A program made the position numbers and the translations under genes. A stretch of 64,000 bases of DNA from Rhizobium sp. Pop5 (lineage in GTDB: Bacteria > Pseudomonadota > Alphaproteobacteria > Rhizobiales > Rhizobiaceae), in NCBI RefSeq assembly GCF_024721175.1, contig NZ_CP099399.1, positions 1,116,001 through 1,180,000 on the forward strand. Reading direction: 5' to 3'. The notes under the pieces are model-generated. The model saw only the letters and a list, made by a program, of their open reading frames with translations. It was not told the origin of the DNA and did no database searches. Position 1 is the first letter of the stretch. Each line of letters begins with the position of its first letter. Below are positions 35,540-44,302 of this stretch, piece by piece.

Positions 35540-37297
35540 ATGATAAAGCCCGCGACCGATGGACAGCTTTCCGCTCAAGAGCCCGTCTTACTGCCTATCA
35601 TGGCGCCACGCCTGCAGGGGGACATCCATCCGGAAGGATATGCCGATCTTGCCTTGTGGGGGGCAGGCACTTTGGGACGTGTGAGATTTTCCCCGATCGG
35701 TGGCCCTTACACTTATGCCCCCAACCGGGTCGTTTCGAAGCATGGCGGGGTATTTGTCGCACAGTCGCTGCCCGTTATGTTGATCAGGGGAGCCGCACTC
35801 CAGGGCATCTATCCGGCGCGCCGTTGCGCATGGTGGCATGAGCCGGATGGCAAAGGCGCCAGGGCGAAGGCCACTCGGAGCCATCATCGACAGACTATTG
35901 AAATGGCATGGGGCATTCTCATCGTGGAAGCCTCGGGTTCGGATTTGCGGATTGCCGTCGGCGCCTCACGAGATGAGGCCGAGAAAGCTCTGAGCCTCAG
36001 CAGCGAAGCCATCTTTGCAGAAGCCGCTGAATATGTGGCGCGCTGCGATATGATGCCCGAGGCCGATCCACTGATGCGCAGCATGGTCAGTCAGGGTGTG
36101 CATGCCGCCCTTTCCAGCATAAGGCGCGACGAAAACGGCGCCTTTGCGGGCCTTGCTGCGGGGCAGGCCTACAGTGCTCCCGCGCGGACCTATTACCGCG
36201 ATGGTTACTGGACGATGCAGCCCCTTTTGACGCTGGCGCCGGAGGCGGTGCGCGACGAGATCCGGATTCTCGCCAAGGGGGTACAGCCGGACGGAGAGGC
36301 CCCCAGCGGCGTGATCTTGACGGGGCCGGCGCAATCGCAGGCCTGGCAGCACTTCGTAGCCGACAGCAAGGCCAATCCCAAAAATCACAAAAGGGCAGTT
36401 CCGGAATATCACAACCGTCCGCAGGACTGGTGGAGCGACCATTTTGACAGCCCGCTTTTCTTCATTCTTTTCCTGGACGAATATTTCAGTGCAACCAAAG
36501 ACTTGGCCGAGGTGGAGCGACACTGGCCTGTCGTGAAGGCGATCACCGACCGCTATCTTAGTCTGGCTGGTCCCGGCAGCGTTCTGCCGCTCAAACCGCG
36601 CAACGACCGGGATTGGGCCGACAATGTCTATCGTGAGGGCCTCGTCTCTTATGATCTGGGACTTTTTGTCGGCGCCATGGACGCGGTGGCGAGGCTGGGC
36701 AAGGAGCATGACCTGGCTCTTGCAGAACGCGCGCTGAACACCGCAAATCTGGCCCGCCAGGAAATCGAAGCCAAACTCTTTGTGCCGGCAACGGGAGGAT
36801 ATATCGATTACGGAACGCCCGGCGCTTTTGTCGAGGATCATCTGGTTCTCGACAGCCTGACCTTGTCGCGATTCGGCGCGATTTCGAAGCAGCGGGCCGT
36901 GGGCTTGTTGCAGGCTTTTGAAACTAAGCTGGAAACACGCAACAATCGACAGCAGCCCTATGGCAGTTGGGGTGTCATGTGCGCCTATCCGCCGTTCAAG
37001 CGGCAGAGCGATTTACGATCCAAGACGGCTTTTCCCTACCGCTACCATAATGGTTCGGACTGGCCATATTGGGATGGAGCCTATGCCGAAGAGCGCCTTC
37101 GCCACGGGCTTGGAGGCGCACGCTACGCGTTGACGCGCTGGTGGGAAATCTGCCTCGACAATGGCTGGATCGGCGCAGTGGAATATTTCTCGCCGCCTTA
37201 TGGGCGCGGCTCCCTGCTTCAAGGTTGGAGCGCCATGCCGGCGGCAACGGTTCTGAAATATGGGCTGGACGCTGCAAATGCGGAGCCAGTGTCATGA
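35540..37297 (+). CDS. Six-hairpin (alpha/alpha)6-barrel glycosidase-like protein
   Basis: 585 residues, no signal peptide, so a cytoplasmic enzyme. The central and C-terminal parts carry the pattern of six-hairpin glycosidases: RPQDWWSDHFDSPLFFILFLDEY, LPLKPRNDRDWADNVYREGLVSYDLGLFVGAM and FPYRYHNGSDWPYWDGAYAEERLRHGL, with acidic residues suited to acid/base catalysis. I cannot choose between GH families (debranching, trehalase-like or others). CCGGGGA before the ATG sets the start. It lies downstream of the candidate operators. Confidence 0.7.
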   Translation: MIKPATDGQLSAQEPVLLPIMAPRLQGDIHPEGYADLALWGAGTLGRVRFSPIGGPYTYAPNRVVSKHGGVFVAQSLPVMLIRGAALQGIYPARRCAWWHEPDGKGARAKATRSHHRQTIEMAWGILIVEASGSDLRIAVGASRDEAEKALSLSSEAIFAEAAEYVARCDMMPEADPLMRSMVSQGVHAALSSIRRDENGAFAGLAAGQAYSAPARTYYRDGYWTMQPLLTLAPEAVRDEIRILAKGVQPDGEAPSGVILTGPAQSQAWQHFVADSKANPKNHKRAVPEYHNRPQDWWSDHFDSPLFFILFLDEYFSATKDLAEVERHWPVVKAITDRYLSLAGPGSVLPLKPRNDRDWADNVYREGLVSYDLGLFVGAMDAVARLGKEHDLALAERALNTANLARQEIEAKLFVPATGGYIDYGTPGAFVEDHLVLDSLTLSRFGAISKQRAVGLLQAFETKLETRNNRQQPYGSWGVMCAYPPFKRQSDLRSKTAFPYRYHNGSDWPYWDGAYAEERLRHGLGGARYALTRWWEICLDNGWIGAVEYFSPPYGRGSLLQGWSAMPAATVLKYGLDAANAEPVS

Positions 37298-37317
37298 ACA
37301 TTACGGCGCCGTCGGCT

Positions 37318-37932
37318 CTAGCAAGATCCTTCATCGATCCGCATTGCAAAGGCCATGGCGCCATCCCGTTCGAATTGCGAAAAGCCGAGGTGGCGGTAGA
37401 ATCCCTTGGCGCCTTCGTTGTTCGGGTCGACACCGAGATGTACGGCGCCGACTCCGTGATTTCGAAGCGCCTGAAGCTCGGTGCTGATCATCCTGCGTCC
37501 CCAACCGCTTGCCTGAAGGCCGGGAAGGATGTTGATATGAAGATGCGCGGGATATTCGTCTTGAAGCCACGGCGTTCCGCTGCGGGGATTGTGAATTCGC
37601 TCTATCACGTCGGCGTCGCGCGCACAGACGGGTGCCAAGTCGGCGATTTGCCCACGGACGAACGGCCACCAGTTTGCAGCCAGGTCTTTGTCGAACCTAT
37701 TGGTATCCGGCGTGCCGACGACATAGCCGACCGTACGGCCGTCCTGGACCAGGACAAAGGCAAAGTCTCCGGCGAATTTGAGATAAGGCACCGACCAGAT
37801 GTAACCGGGCAGGTGCGGGTCGCTGTAAAGCGCGCTGGCATCCTTGCCGCCATTGGCGGTTTTGAGGCAGATTTCGAAAAGGGCTTCGCTGTCCGCGTCA
37901 GTCGCCGGGCGGATGAAGCAGTTGCTGTCCAT
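37318..37932 (-). CDS. GNAT acetyltransferase
   Basis: 204 residues beginning MDSNCFIRPATDADSEALFEICLKT, with AGGAGG about 9 bases upstream; a longer in-frame reading from 37992 is less likely. The acetyl-CoA-binding stretch lies around LQASGWGRRMISTELQALRNHG, followed by VHLGVDPNNEGAKGFYRHLGF. The segment with HLPGYIWSVPYLKF and HINILPGLQASGWG resembles the acetyltransferase-like half of O-GlcNAcase relatives. It sits on the opposite strand inside the sugar locus, 20 bases from the glycosidase 3' end. Confidence 0.85.
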   Translation of the reverse strand: MDSNCFIRPATDADSEALFEICLKTANGGKDASALYSDPHLPGYIWSVPYLKFAGDFAFVLVQDGRTVGYVVGTPDTNRFDKDLAANWWPFVRGQIADLAPVCARDADVIERIHNPRSGTPWLQDEYPAHLHINILPGLQASGWGRRMISTELQALRNHGVGAVHLGVDPNNEGAKGFYRHLGFSQFERDGAMAFAMRIDEGSC

Positions 37933-38109
37933 CACTTTGCCACCTCCTGCGTGGCGTTTTGTCATTTCAGGTTGCGAGGGAGGCTCATGCATTGACGATT
38001 ACCTCAGATTCGCCAGCCCGGCAAAGCTCTGGGGAAAGAAAACGTTCGGCCGCTGTTAAGCGCAAGGACCGAACGGAGAGTGGAGAATAAACCAAGTGAG
38101 GTGGAACAG

Positions 38110-39447
38110 ATGAATAGAAGCTTGAAGTCGATCAACATACTGTCAACACGGCAATTGAAAGCAGCCGTCGCGCTCGCCGGCGCGGCGCTTGTCAGCTTCA
38201 GCCTTTCAGCAGCGGCGCGCGCCGACGATCTGGCTGTCTGGGATGACCAGACCTATGAAGGTCAGAGCGCGGTTATCGAGCAACTGAACAAGGAGTTCGA
38301 AGCGGCCCATTCGGGTGTCACGATCAAACGCACCGCAAGAACCTTCGACGACATGAAATTGACGTTGAAACTTGCAGTTTCGGCAGGCGACGGCCCTGTG
38401 ATCACGAAGGTCAACCAGGGCGCCGGCGATATGGGCGCGATGGTCAAGGAAGGCCTGCTCCTGCCCGTCGACGACTACATCAAGAAATATGGCTGGGACA
38501 AGCGGCAGTCGGATTCCGTACTTGCTCGCGACCGCTGGGACGGACCGAAATTCGGAGTGGGTAAGACCTACGGCATATCGGGCCTCGCCGAAATCGTTGG
38601 CCTCTACTACAATAAGAAGATCCTTGATGATGCGGGCGTAGCGCTGCCGCAAACCTTCGAGGAGCTCCTGGCCGATCTCGACAAGCTGAAGGAAAAAGGT
38701 GTCGCGCCCTTCATGATGGGCTCGGCAAAGCAGCATCTGGCCCTGCATATGATCGGCGCCATCGATCAGGCCCATATCGATGCGAGCAATCGTGCCGAAC
38801 TTGACAATCTGATTTACGGCAAGGGCGGCTCCTGGAACACCAAGGGTAATATCGAATCCGCCAAACTTGTGCAGAAGTGGGCGCAGGGCGGCTATTTCTA
38901 TCCCGGTTTCGAGGGCATCTCGGGTGACGACGCCGTCCAGCTTTTCATATCAGGGCAGGGCGCCTTCCTGATCTCCGGGACCTGGTATTTCGGTGATATG
39001 CAGCACAATCCCGATATCGGCTTCATGGCCATTCCCGCCCCGAAGGGTATTTCCAAGCCCCTGAGTGTCGGAGGCGTGGACCTTGCCTGGGCGATAACGA
39101 GCCTTGCCAAAGACAAGAAGACGCAGGATCTGGCCGGTGAATATATCGACTACATGGTTTCGGAAAAGGCTGCCGAAACCTGGGCCAATGCCAGCTATCT
39201 TCCGGCAACATCGCTTGCGGCGGACGCAAAGCCGAAGCTGACGCCACTTCTGAGCGCCGGCATCGATATGTGGAAGAAGCTCAACGCCAACGACGCGCTC
39301 GGCCACTACCCCGATTGGTCGAGCCCGACGATGCTGAAGACAATCGACGACAACACGCCGCTTCTCTTGTCGGGCAAGATCACGCCCGAAGCCTTTGTTG
39401 ACGCGATGGACAAGGATTATCAGGCGTACCTGAAGGGTCAGAAATAA
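38110..39447 (+). CDS. Sugar ABC transporter substrate-binding protein
   Basis: A 445-residue periplasmic binding protein of the CUT1 (family 1) type. The signal peptide runs to about residue 38 (AALVSFSLSAAARADD), and the mature protein has EQLNKEFEAAHSGVTIKRTARTFDD, GDGPVITKVNQGAGDMGAMVKEGLLLPVDDYIKKYGWD and the typical GLYYNKKILDDAGVALPQTFEELLADLDKLK. GAGGTGG lies before the ATG. The two permease genes follow after a repeat-containing gap. Substrate unknown, probably an oligosaccharide. Confidence 0.93.
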   Translation: MNRSLKSINILSTRQLKAAVALAGAALVSFSLSAAARADDLAVWDDQTYEGQSAVIEQLNKEFEAAHSGVTIKRTARTFDDMKLTLKLAVSAGDGPVITKVNQGAGDMGAMVKEGLLLPVDDYIKKYGWDKRQSDSVLARDRWDGPKFGVGKTYGISGLAEIVGLYYNKKILDDAGVALPQTFEELLADLDKLKEKGVAPFMMGSAKQHLALHMIGAIDQAHIDASNRAELDNLIYGKGGSWNTKGNIESAKLVQKWAQGGYFYPGFEGISGDDAVQLFISGQGAFLISGTWYFGDMQHNPDIGFMAIPAPKGISKPLSVGGVDLAWAITSLAKDKKTQDLAGEYIDYMVSEKAAETWANASYLPATSLAADAKPKLTPLLSAGIDMWKKLNANDALGHYPDWSSPTMLKTIDDNTPLLLSGKITPEAFVDAMDKDYQAYLKGQK

Positions 39448-39493
39448 ATGGCGCGGACGCAGGCCGCGTTCGTGGCCTGCGTCTCGTCGACCT

Positions 39494-39588
39494 TAGAGCA
39501 TGTCGCATAAAACTGTGCAGCGGTTTTGCGATAACGACATGCGTAAAAACAAAGACCTAAAGCTAAAGCGCGACGCGCTTTAGGTAAA
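39494..39588. repeat. Rhizobium-type intergenic repeat
   Basis: The sequence begins tagagcatgtcgcataaaac, continues through GCGGTTTTGCGATAACGACATGCGTAAAAACAAAG, and ends in CCTAAAGC...GCTTTAGG, a terminal inverted repeat. I recognise it as one of the abundant extragenic repeats of Rhizobium. It lies between the binding-protein gene and the permeases, where it could form an mRNA hairpin that lowers permease expression relative to the binding protein. Confidence 0.75.
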
Positions 39589-39652
39589 AATCAGCGCCGC
39601 GATCTCAGGCTTGCGGGGCAACGACGATAGCTTTGGCTTCATGGAGTACCGG

Positions 39653-40546
39653 ATGAAGCGCTCCCCACTTGATGGATCCGAACGTACCAGTTGGATCTAT
39701 TTATTGCCTGGATTGCTCATTTACACGGCTTTTGTCTTCGGGCCGATTGTCGCGGCTTTGGGATTGAGTCTGACTAGCTGGGACGGCCTCACTGTGCCCA
39801 AGTGGGTTGGCCTCGGCAATTACGTCGATCTCTTTTCCGATGATCGATTTTATATTGCCCTGCGCAATAACGCCGAGCTCATGATTTTCTATTGTGTCCT
39901 GCCGCTCGTGCTAGGCATAACCCTTGCTGCGTGCGTCTGGAATCTGAAGCAACGCGAACAGCTTGCCCTGCGTACGTTCCTGTTCCTGCCATATATCATG
40001 CCGACTGCCGTGTTGGGCATCATCTGGGCGTGGCTCTACAATCCCGCATTTGGCCCATTCAATCAGTTTCTGAGAGGGGTGGGTTTGGGCATGTTGGCAC
40101 TCCCATGGCTGGGAGATTTCGACTTCGTGCTTCCCGCAGTCGGCATCGTTGCGACCTGGTATTTCTTCGGCTTTTGCATGGTCATCTTCCTCACAGGAAT
40201 TCAGCGCATCGACCCATCGCTTTTCGACGCCGCCAAGGTCGACGGTGCTTCGGCGCGAAAGACCTTTTTCTGGATTACGCTGCCGCTTTTGATGCCTGAA
40301 ATCAGGGTGGTTTTGCTCCTGACGGTCATTGCGTCGATCAAGAGTTTCGACCTGATTTTCACGATGACGCGGGGCGGGCCTGCCAATGCGACGCTCGTGC
40401 CGAATATCTACATGTATCAGCTCGGCTTTGAGCTCAATCGGTTCGGAGCCGCAGCCGCCATCGCCATTGTCGGTGCGCTCCTCACATTCGCAATCAACTT
40501 TGCAATTCACCGGTTGGTGGGCTCGCAGAATAAAGGGCAGGCTTGA
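39653..40546 (+). CDS. Sugar ABC transporter permease (first)
   Basis: A 297-residue CUT1 inner-membrane permease with six helices and the EAA loop near the C-terminus (DPSLFDAAKVDGASARKTFFWITLPLLMPEIRVVLLL). Periplasmic-side text such as SLTSWDGLTVPKWVGLGNYVDLF is typical of the MalF/UgpA-like partner. GGAG 6 bases before the ATG at 39653 decides the start. Its stop overlaps the next gene as TGATG. Confidence 0.94.
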   Translation: MKRSPLDGSERTSWIYLLPGLLIYTAFVFGPIVAALGLSLTSWDGLTVPKWVGLGNYVDLFSDDRFYIALRNNAELMIFYCVLPLVLGITLAACVWNLKQREQLALRTFLFLPYIMPTAVLGIIWAWLYNPAFGPFNQFLRGVGLGMLALPWLGDFDFVLPAVGIVATWYFFGFCMVIFLTGIQRIDPSLFDAAKVDGASARKTFFWITLPLLMPEIRVVLLLTVIASIKSFDLIFTMTRGGPANATLVPNIYMYQLGFELNRFGAAAAIAIVGALLTFAINFAIHRLVGSQNKGQA

Positions 40547-41379
40547 TGAGCCGTTCGTCTAACATCCCCGCCGCTACGCTGTCATTTCGCCTGATCCTCT
40601 GGCTTCTTGCTTTCGTAACGATCACGCCGTTCCTGCTTCTGCTTCTCACCTCGATAAAGAGCAAGGCTGACGTCCTGAAGGGCGCGTTCGCATTGCCCGC
40701 ATATCCGCATTTCGAAAATTACCTGGACGCTTGGAACGCCGGTCATTTCAACATCTACTTCTGGAATTCGATTATCGTTGTCATCCCTGTGGTGGCAGCC
40801 AGCGTCTTTTTGGGCCTGCTCACGGGTTTTGCCTTTGCTTTCCTGTCATTTCCGCTCCGGCGCACGCTGTTCGGCATCCTGACAATCGGCATGATGGTGC
40901 CGGCGGAGGCCTTCATCATCCCCCTCTATTATGAAATGCGCTATCTTGGCTTGATCAATACCTATGCCGCCGTGATCGTGCCGCAGATCGCGATGTCGAT
41001 ACCATTCTCGACGATCTTCCTCGCCAGCGCGATGCAGCAATTGCCCGAAGAAATTCTCGAGGCGGCGGTCCTCGATGGCGCCGGGCGCTTTTATATCCTG
41101 CGCAAGATCGTCGTCCCGCTCATGGTGCCGGCAATGTCGACGCTGGCGCTGTTCCTGTTCATATGGACCTGGAACGAGTTTCTCATTCCCTTCATTCTGG
41201 TCAACGATGACGCCTATCGGACGCTGCCTCTCGGCATGCTGTTTTTCCAGGGGCGCTACACCGTCAACACGCCGGTTCTGACCGCCGGTGCGGTTATTGT
41301 CATTGCCCCGCTCATCCTGACCTATCTGGTCTTCCAGCGGCGGTTCATTGCCGGCTTGACGGCCGGAGCAACGAAATAG
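40546..41379 (+). CDS. Sugar ABC transporter permease (second)
   Basis: A 277-residue MalG-like permease with six helices. The EAA loop is EEILEAAVLDGAGRFYILRKIVVPLMVPAMSTLALFLFIWTWNEFLIPFILV (about residues 166-217). The ATG overlaps the preceding stop. No ATP-binding protein follows, so the pair must use an ATPase encoded elsewhere, as is known for several CUT1 systems with a shared MsmK/UgpC-type ATPase. Confidence 0.94.
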   Translation: MSRSSNIPAATLSFRLILWLLAFVTITPFLLLLLTSIKSKADVLKGAFALPAYPHFENYLDAWNAGHFNIYFWNSIIVVIPVVAASVFLGLLTGFAFAFLSFPLRRTLFGILTIGMMVPAEAFIIPLYYEMRYLGLINTYAAVIVPQIAMSIPFSTIFLASAMQQLPEEILEAAVLDGAGRFYILRKIVVPLMVPAMSTLALFLFIWTWNEFLIPFILVNDDAYRTLPLGMLFFQGRYTVNTPVLTAGAVIVIAPLILTYLVFQRRFIAGLTAGATK

Positions 41380-41382
41380 AGA

Positions 41383-41412
41383 GCCGCGCCACTGCAACGC
41401 GGCGCGTCTTTT
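41383..41412 (+). terminator. Possible terminator after the second permease
   Basis: GCCGCG and CGCGGC pair around a 9-base loop, followed by a short T run (gcgtctttt). It is 4 bases after the stop and faces the convergent polysaccharide gene. Confidence 0.5.
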
Positions 41413-41443
41413 CGTCCTCGTACCGGTCGATGGGGGCGATACC

Positions 41444-42688
41444 TTACGCCGTTGCCTTGGGATTTCGTCCGCGCTTGTGGCGTGCTTCAAGTGCCACACA
41501 GCCCCAGACCGTGCCGAGCAGCAGATAGACATGGCGCCAGTGGTCGATGTCGATGACGTTGCCGATCGACGCGTGACCGAGAACGGAGATCCAGGCGATC
41601 ATCAGGAAGGGTTGCCAGGGCCGATCGAGCAGCAGGTTGCGGAAGCCGATGGTGAGCGTCCAGAGCAGCATGCCGACATAGCTGACGAAGCCGAGCCAGC
41701 CGTAGGTGGTCAGCGATTTCAGCCAGATATTGTGCTCGTCCTCGGGAAACATCGTGCCGAACACCAGCGGCCCGATGCCGAGCGGGCGCTCCATCATCAT
41801 GGTGAAGCCGATCCGGTGGCGCTCGAAGCGGCCGAGATGCTCGCCGTCATACTGCTGCACCAGCTGGGCGCGCGCTGAAAACAGCTGGCTGACCTTCGGG
41901 ATCTGCAGGGCCACCAAGAGCGAGGCGACCAGCATGATGATCGCGGCCAGCGAGAGGACCAGGACCCGCAAGCGGAAGGCGCCGCTGCGTTCTTTCAGCA
42001 GCATGATAAAGATCAGCAGCACGACGCCGAGGGCAAAAAGCCCCCAGGCCGCGCGGGAAAAGGAGAGGAAAATGCCGAGCGCGAGCACGAGCAAGGCCAA
42101 GGCCTTCATCGGCGCTTTCTTCAGGTCGCCAGCGAGAATGCCATGGACGAGATAGAGCGAGGGCGGCACCAGAAAGGGGCCGAAGACGTTCGGATCCTGA
42201 AAGGCGCCCTTGGCGCGATCATAGAGCGTGAAGACTTCCGAGCCCGGAAAGGCGTGGAAATAGCCGAGCACACCAAGCGTTGAAGTGACGACAGCGGCAA
42301 AGGTCCAGGCGTTGAACATCAGCGGCAGCCGCTTGTGGCTATCCTCGATGATTGCCGCGTAGAAGACCGCCGTCAGCGCCAGGAAGGTCGAAACGGCGAT
42401 ATACATCGGCCCTGTCGCCAGATCCTTCATCTGCGTCAGCGACAGCATGCCGCCGATATTGAAGGTGAGAAGCAGAGCAAGCAGTGGCGCCACGCCGCGC
42501 GAGATCTTGAGGCCGAGAATGAACCATAGGCCGACCAGTCCTGCCATCCACAGCTCATAGGGCGCCGGCTCATCGATCACGAAGCCGGACAGAAAGACGC
42601 CGAAGGCGACGAAGGCCGAGCCGATCAGGCGCAGCGTCATCCGCTGCGGCTGGGCGACACGGGGATATGTCGCCTCGATCGCGCTCAA
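41444..42688 (-). CDS. O-antigen ligase/Wzy-type polysaccharide polymerase
   Basis: 414 residues with about ten membrane helices and a long periplasmic loop (ARAQLVQQYDGEHLGRFERHRIGFTMMMERPLGIGPLVFGTMFPEDEHNIWLKSL) that is the Wzy_C/ligase signature with its paired Arg and His. It would join polysaccharide repeat units or ligate them to an acceptor. The TTG at 42688 overlaps the stop of the upstream transferase gene; an ATG at 42640 is the other candidate. It is the last gene of the minus-strand polysaccharide operon. Confidence 0.88.
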   Translation of the reverse strand: MSAIEATYPRVAQPQRMTLRLIGSAFVAFGVFLSGFVIDEPAPYELWMAGLVGLWFILGLKISRGVAPLLALLLTFNIGGMLSLTQMKDLATGPMYIAVSTFLALTAVFYAAIIEDSHKRLPLMFNAWTFAAVVTSTLGVLGYFHAFPGSEVFTLYDRAKGAFQDPNVFGPFLVPPSLYLVHGILAGDLKKAPMKALALLVLALGIFLSFSRAAWGLFALGVVLLIFIMLLKERSGAFRLRVLVLSLAAIIMLVASLLVALQIPKVSQLFSARAQLVQQYDGEHLGRFERHRIGFTMMMERPLGIGPLVFGTMFPEDEHNIWLKSLTTYGWLGFVSYVGMLLWTLTIGFRNLLLDRPWQPFLMIAWISVLGHASIGNVIDIDHWRHVYLLLGTVWGCVALEARHKRGRNPKATA

Positions 42689-44247
42689 TAGGCGTTTTCC
42701 GTGTTGAGCAGCCGGACGGGCGTCAGGAACAGGATCTTGAGGTCGAACCACAGCGACCAGTTTTCGATGTAATAGAGGTCGTAGGCCGTGCGGAACTTGA
42801 TCTTCTCGTCATTGTCGACCTCGCCGCGCCAGCCGTTGATCTGCGCCCAGCCGGTGACGCCGGGCTTGACGCGGTGGCGGGCGAAATAACCCTCGACGAC
42901 ATCGCCGAAGGCGCGGTCGCGGGCCTGGGCGAGAACGGCATGCGGACGCGGGCCGACGAGCGAGAGATCGCCCCTCAGCACGTTGAAAAGCTGCGGCAGC
43001 TCGTCGATCGAGGTCTTGCGGATGAAGCGGCCGACACGGGTGACGCGCGGATCACCCTTGGTGACCGCGGCCTTGCCTGTGGGGTCGCTCATGTTGGTGT
43101 ACATCGAGCGGAACTTGAAGACGTTGATGATTTCGTTGTTGAAGCCGTGGCGCTTCTGCATGAAGAAGACAGGGCCTTCCGAGGTCGCCTTGATGGCAAT
43201 CGCGGTCACGAGCATCAGCGGCCAGAGCAGCGCAAGAGCGACGATCGTGAAGAAGATGTCGAAACCGCGCTTGGCGACGGAATCCCAGTCGCGGATCGGC
43301 TTCTTGAAGATGTCGAGCATCGGCACGGAGCCGACATGAGAATAGGCGCGCGGCCGGAACCGCAGCCTATTGGCATGCGCGGCAAGGCGGATATCGACCG
43401 GCAGAACCCAGAGCTTCTTCAGGAGATCGAAGATACGGGCCTCGGCCGAAAGCGGCAACGCGATGATCAGCATGTCGATGCGCGTCAGCCGCACGAATTC
43501 GACGAGTTCCGCCACGGTACCGAGCTTCGGATAACCGGCGACCATGATCGGCGAGCGCTTCTCGCCGCGGTCGTCGAAGATACCGCAGACGCGGATGTCG
43601 TTGTCTGCCTGCTGTTCGAGCATTCGGATCAGGTCTTTGGCCGGCTCGCCACCGCCGACGATAACGGCGCGCCGCTCCATGATGCCGTTGCGCGCCCAGT
43701 TGCGGATGCCATAGGCGACGAGGAAGCGCTCGGCCGCAAGGAATAGCGCACCTGCAGTGAACCAAGGGATATAGGCATCGAACATCGCCCAGGTCGTTCC
43801 GCGGACCAGCGCGAACAGGCCGGCTGTCAGGAGAAGCGCGATCGTCCAGGAGCCGAGGATGCGCGGCATTAGCCGGAGCTTGGCCCGAAGCGCAGGGATA
43901 GTGTAGGTATCGGCAAGCTGCAGGCCGATGACGGTCAGGGCCGAGGCGATCGCCGCCATGCCCGCCCGCGCCAACAGGGAATCGCTGCCGTCGCCGGACC
44001 AGAAAGTGTGAGCGATCAGGGCGATGGCGAAGAGTGCCAGGAATTCCAGTAGCCGCAGCTGCCCGATGATGATCGCGGGCGAATAGGGTCCGTCGCGGAA
44101 TTGTTCGGCGATCTGCCGGGCATAGGGATTGATCTCTGTCGGCTCGGAAGGTTTTTCCTGAGCCGCGTCGCCGCGCACTTCGATGTCGGAAACCTGCTTG
44201 CGCAGTGCTTCCACGTCGAATTGATCGCTTTTTTCCAGCTTGTTCAT
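42685..44247 (-). CDS. Undecaprenyl-phosphate glycosyl-1-phosphate transferase (initiating)
   Basis: A 520-residue PHPT enzyme that starts polysaccharide synthesis by attaching the first sugar phosphate to undecaprenyl phosphate. There are four or five N-terminal helices (about residues 60-190), then a CoA-binding-like domain (RRAVIVGGGEPAKDLIRMLEQQ), then the C-terminal transferase (about 330-520) with KRGFDIFFTIVALALLWPLML, FKFRSM and SIDELPQLFNVLRGDLSLVGPRPHA. It is followed by the polymerase gene with overlapping stop and start, and preceded by the GT4 gene. Confidence 0.93.
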   Translation of the reverse strand: MNKLEKSDQFDVEALRKQVSDIEVRGDAAQEKPSEPTEINPYARQIAEQFRDGPYSPAIIIGQLRLLEFLALFAIALIAHTFWSGDGSDSLLARAGMAAIASALTVIGLQLADTYTIPALRAKLRLMPRILGSWTIALLLTAGLFALVRGTTWAMFDAYIPWFTAGALFLAAERFLVAYGIRNWARNGIMERRAVIVGGGEPAKDLIRMLEQQADNDIRVCGIFDDRGEKRSPIMVAGYPKLGTVAELVEFVRLTRIDMLIIALPLSAEARIFDLLKKLWVLPVDIRLAAHANRLRFRPRAYSHVGSVPMLDIFKKPIRDWDSVAKRGFDIFFTIVALALLWPLMLVTAIAIKATSEGPVFFMQKRHGFNNEIINVFKFRSMYTNMSDPTGKAAVTKGDPRVTRVGRFIRKTSIDELPQLFNVLRGDLSLVGPRPHAVLAQARDRAFGDVVEGYFARHRVKPGVTGWAQINGWRGEVDNDEKIKFRTAYDLYYIENWSLWFDLKILFLTPVRLLNTENAY

Positions 44248-44302
44248 GGGGTTTTATCGCTCGTTGTCACAAGCGAAATAACAGGAAGCCCCTAAGAAAC
44301 AT

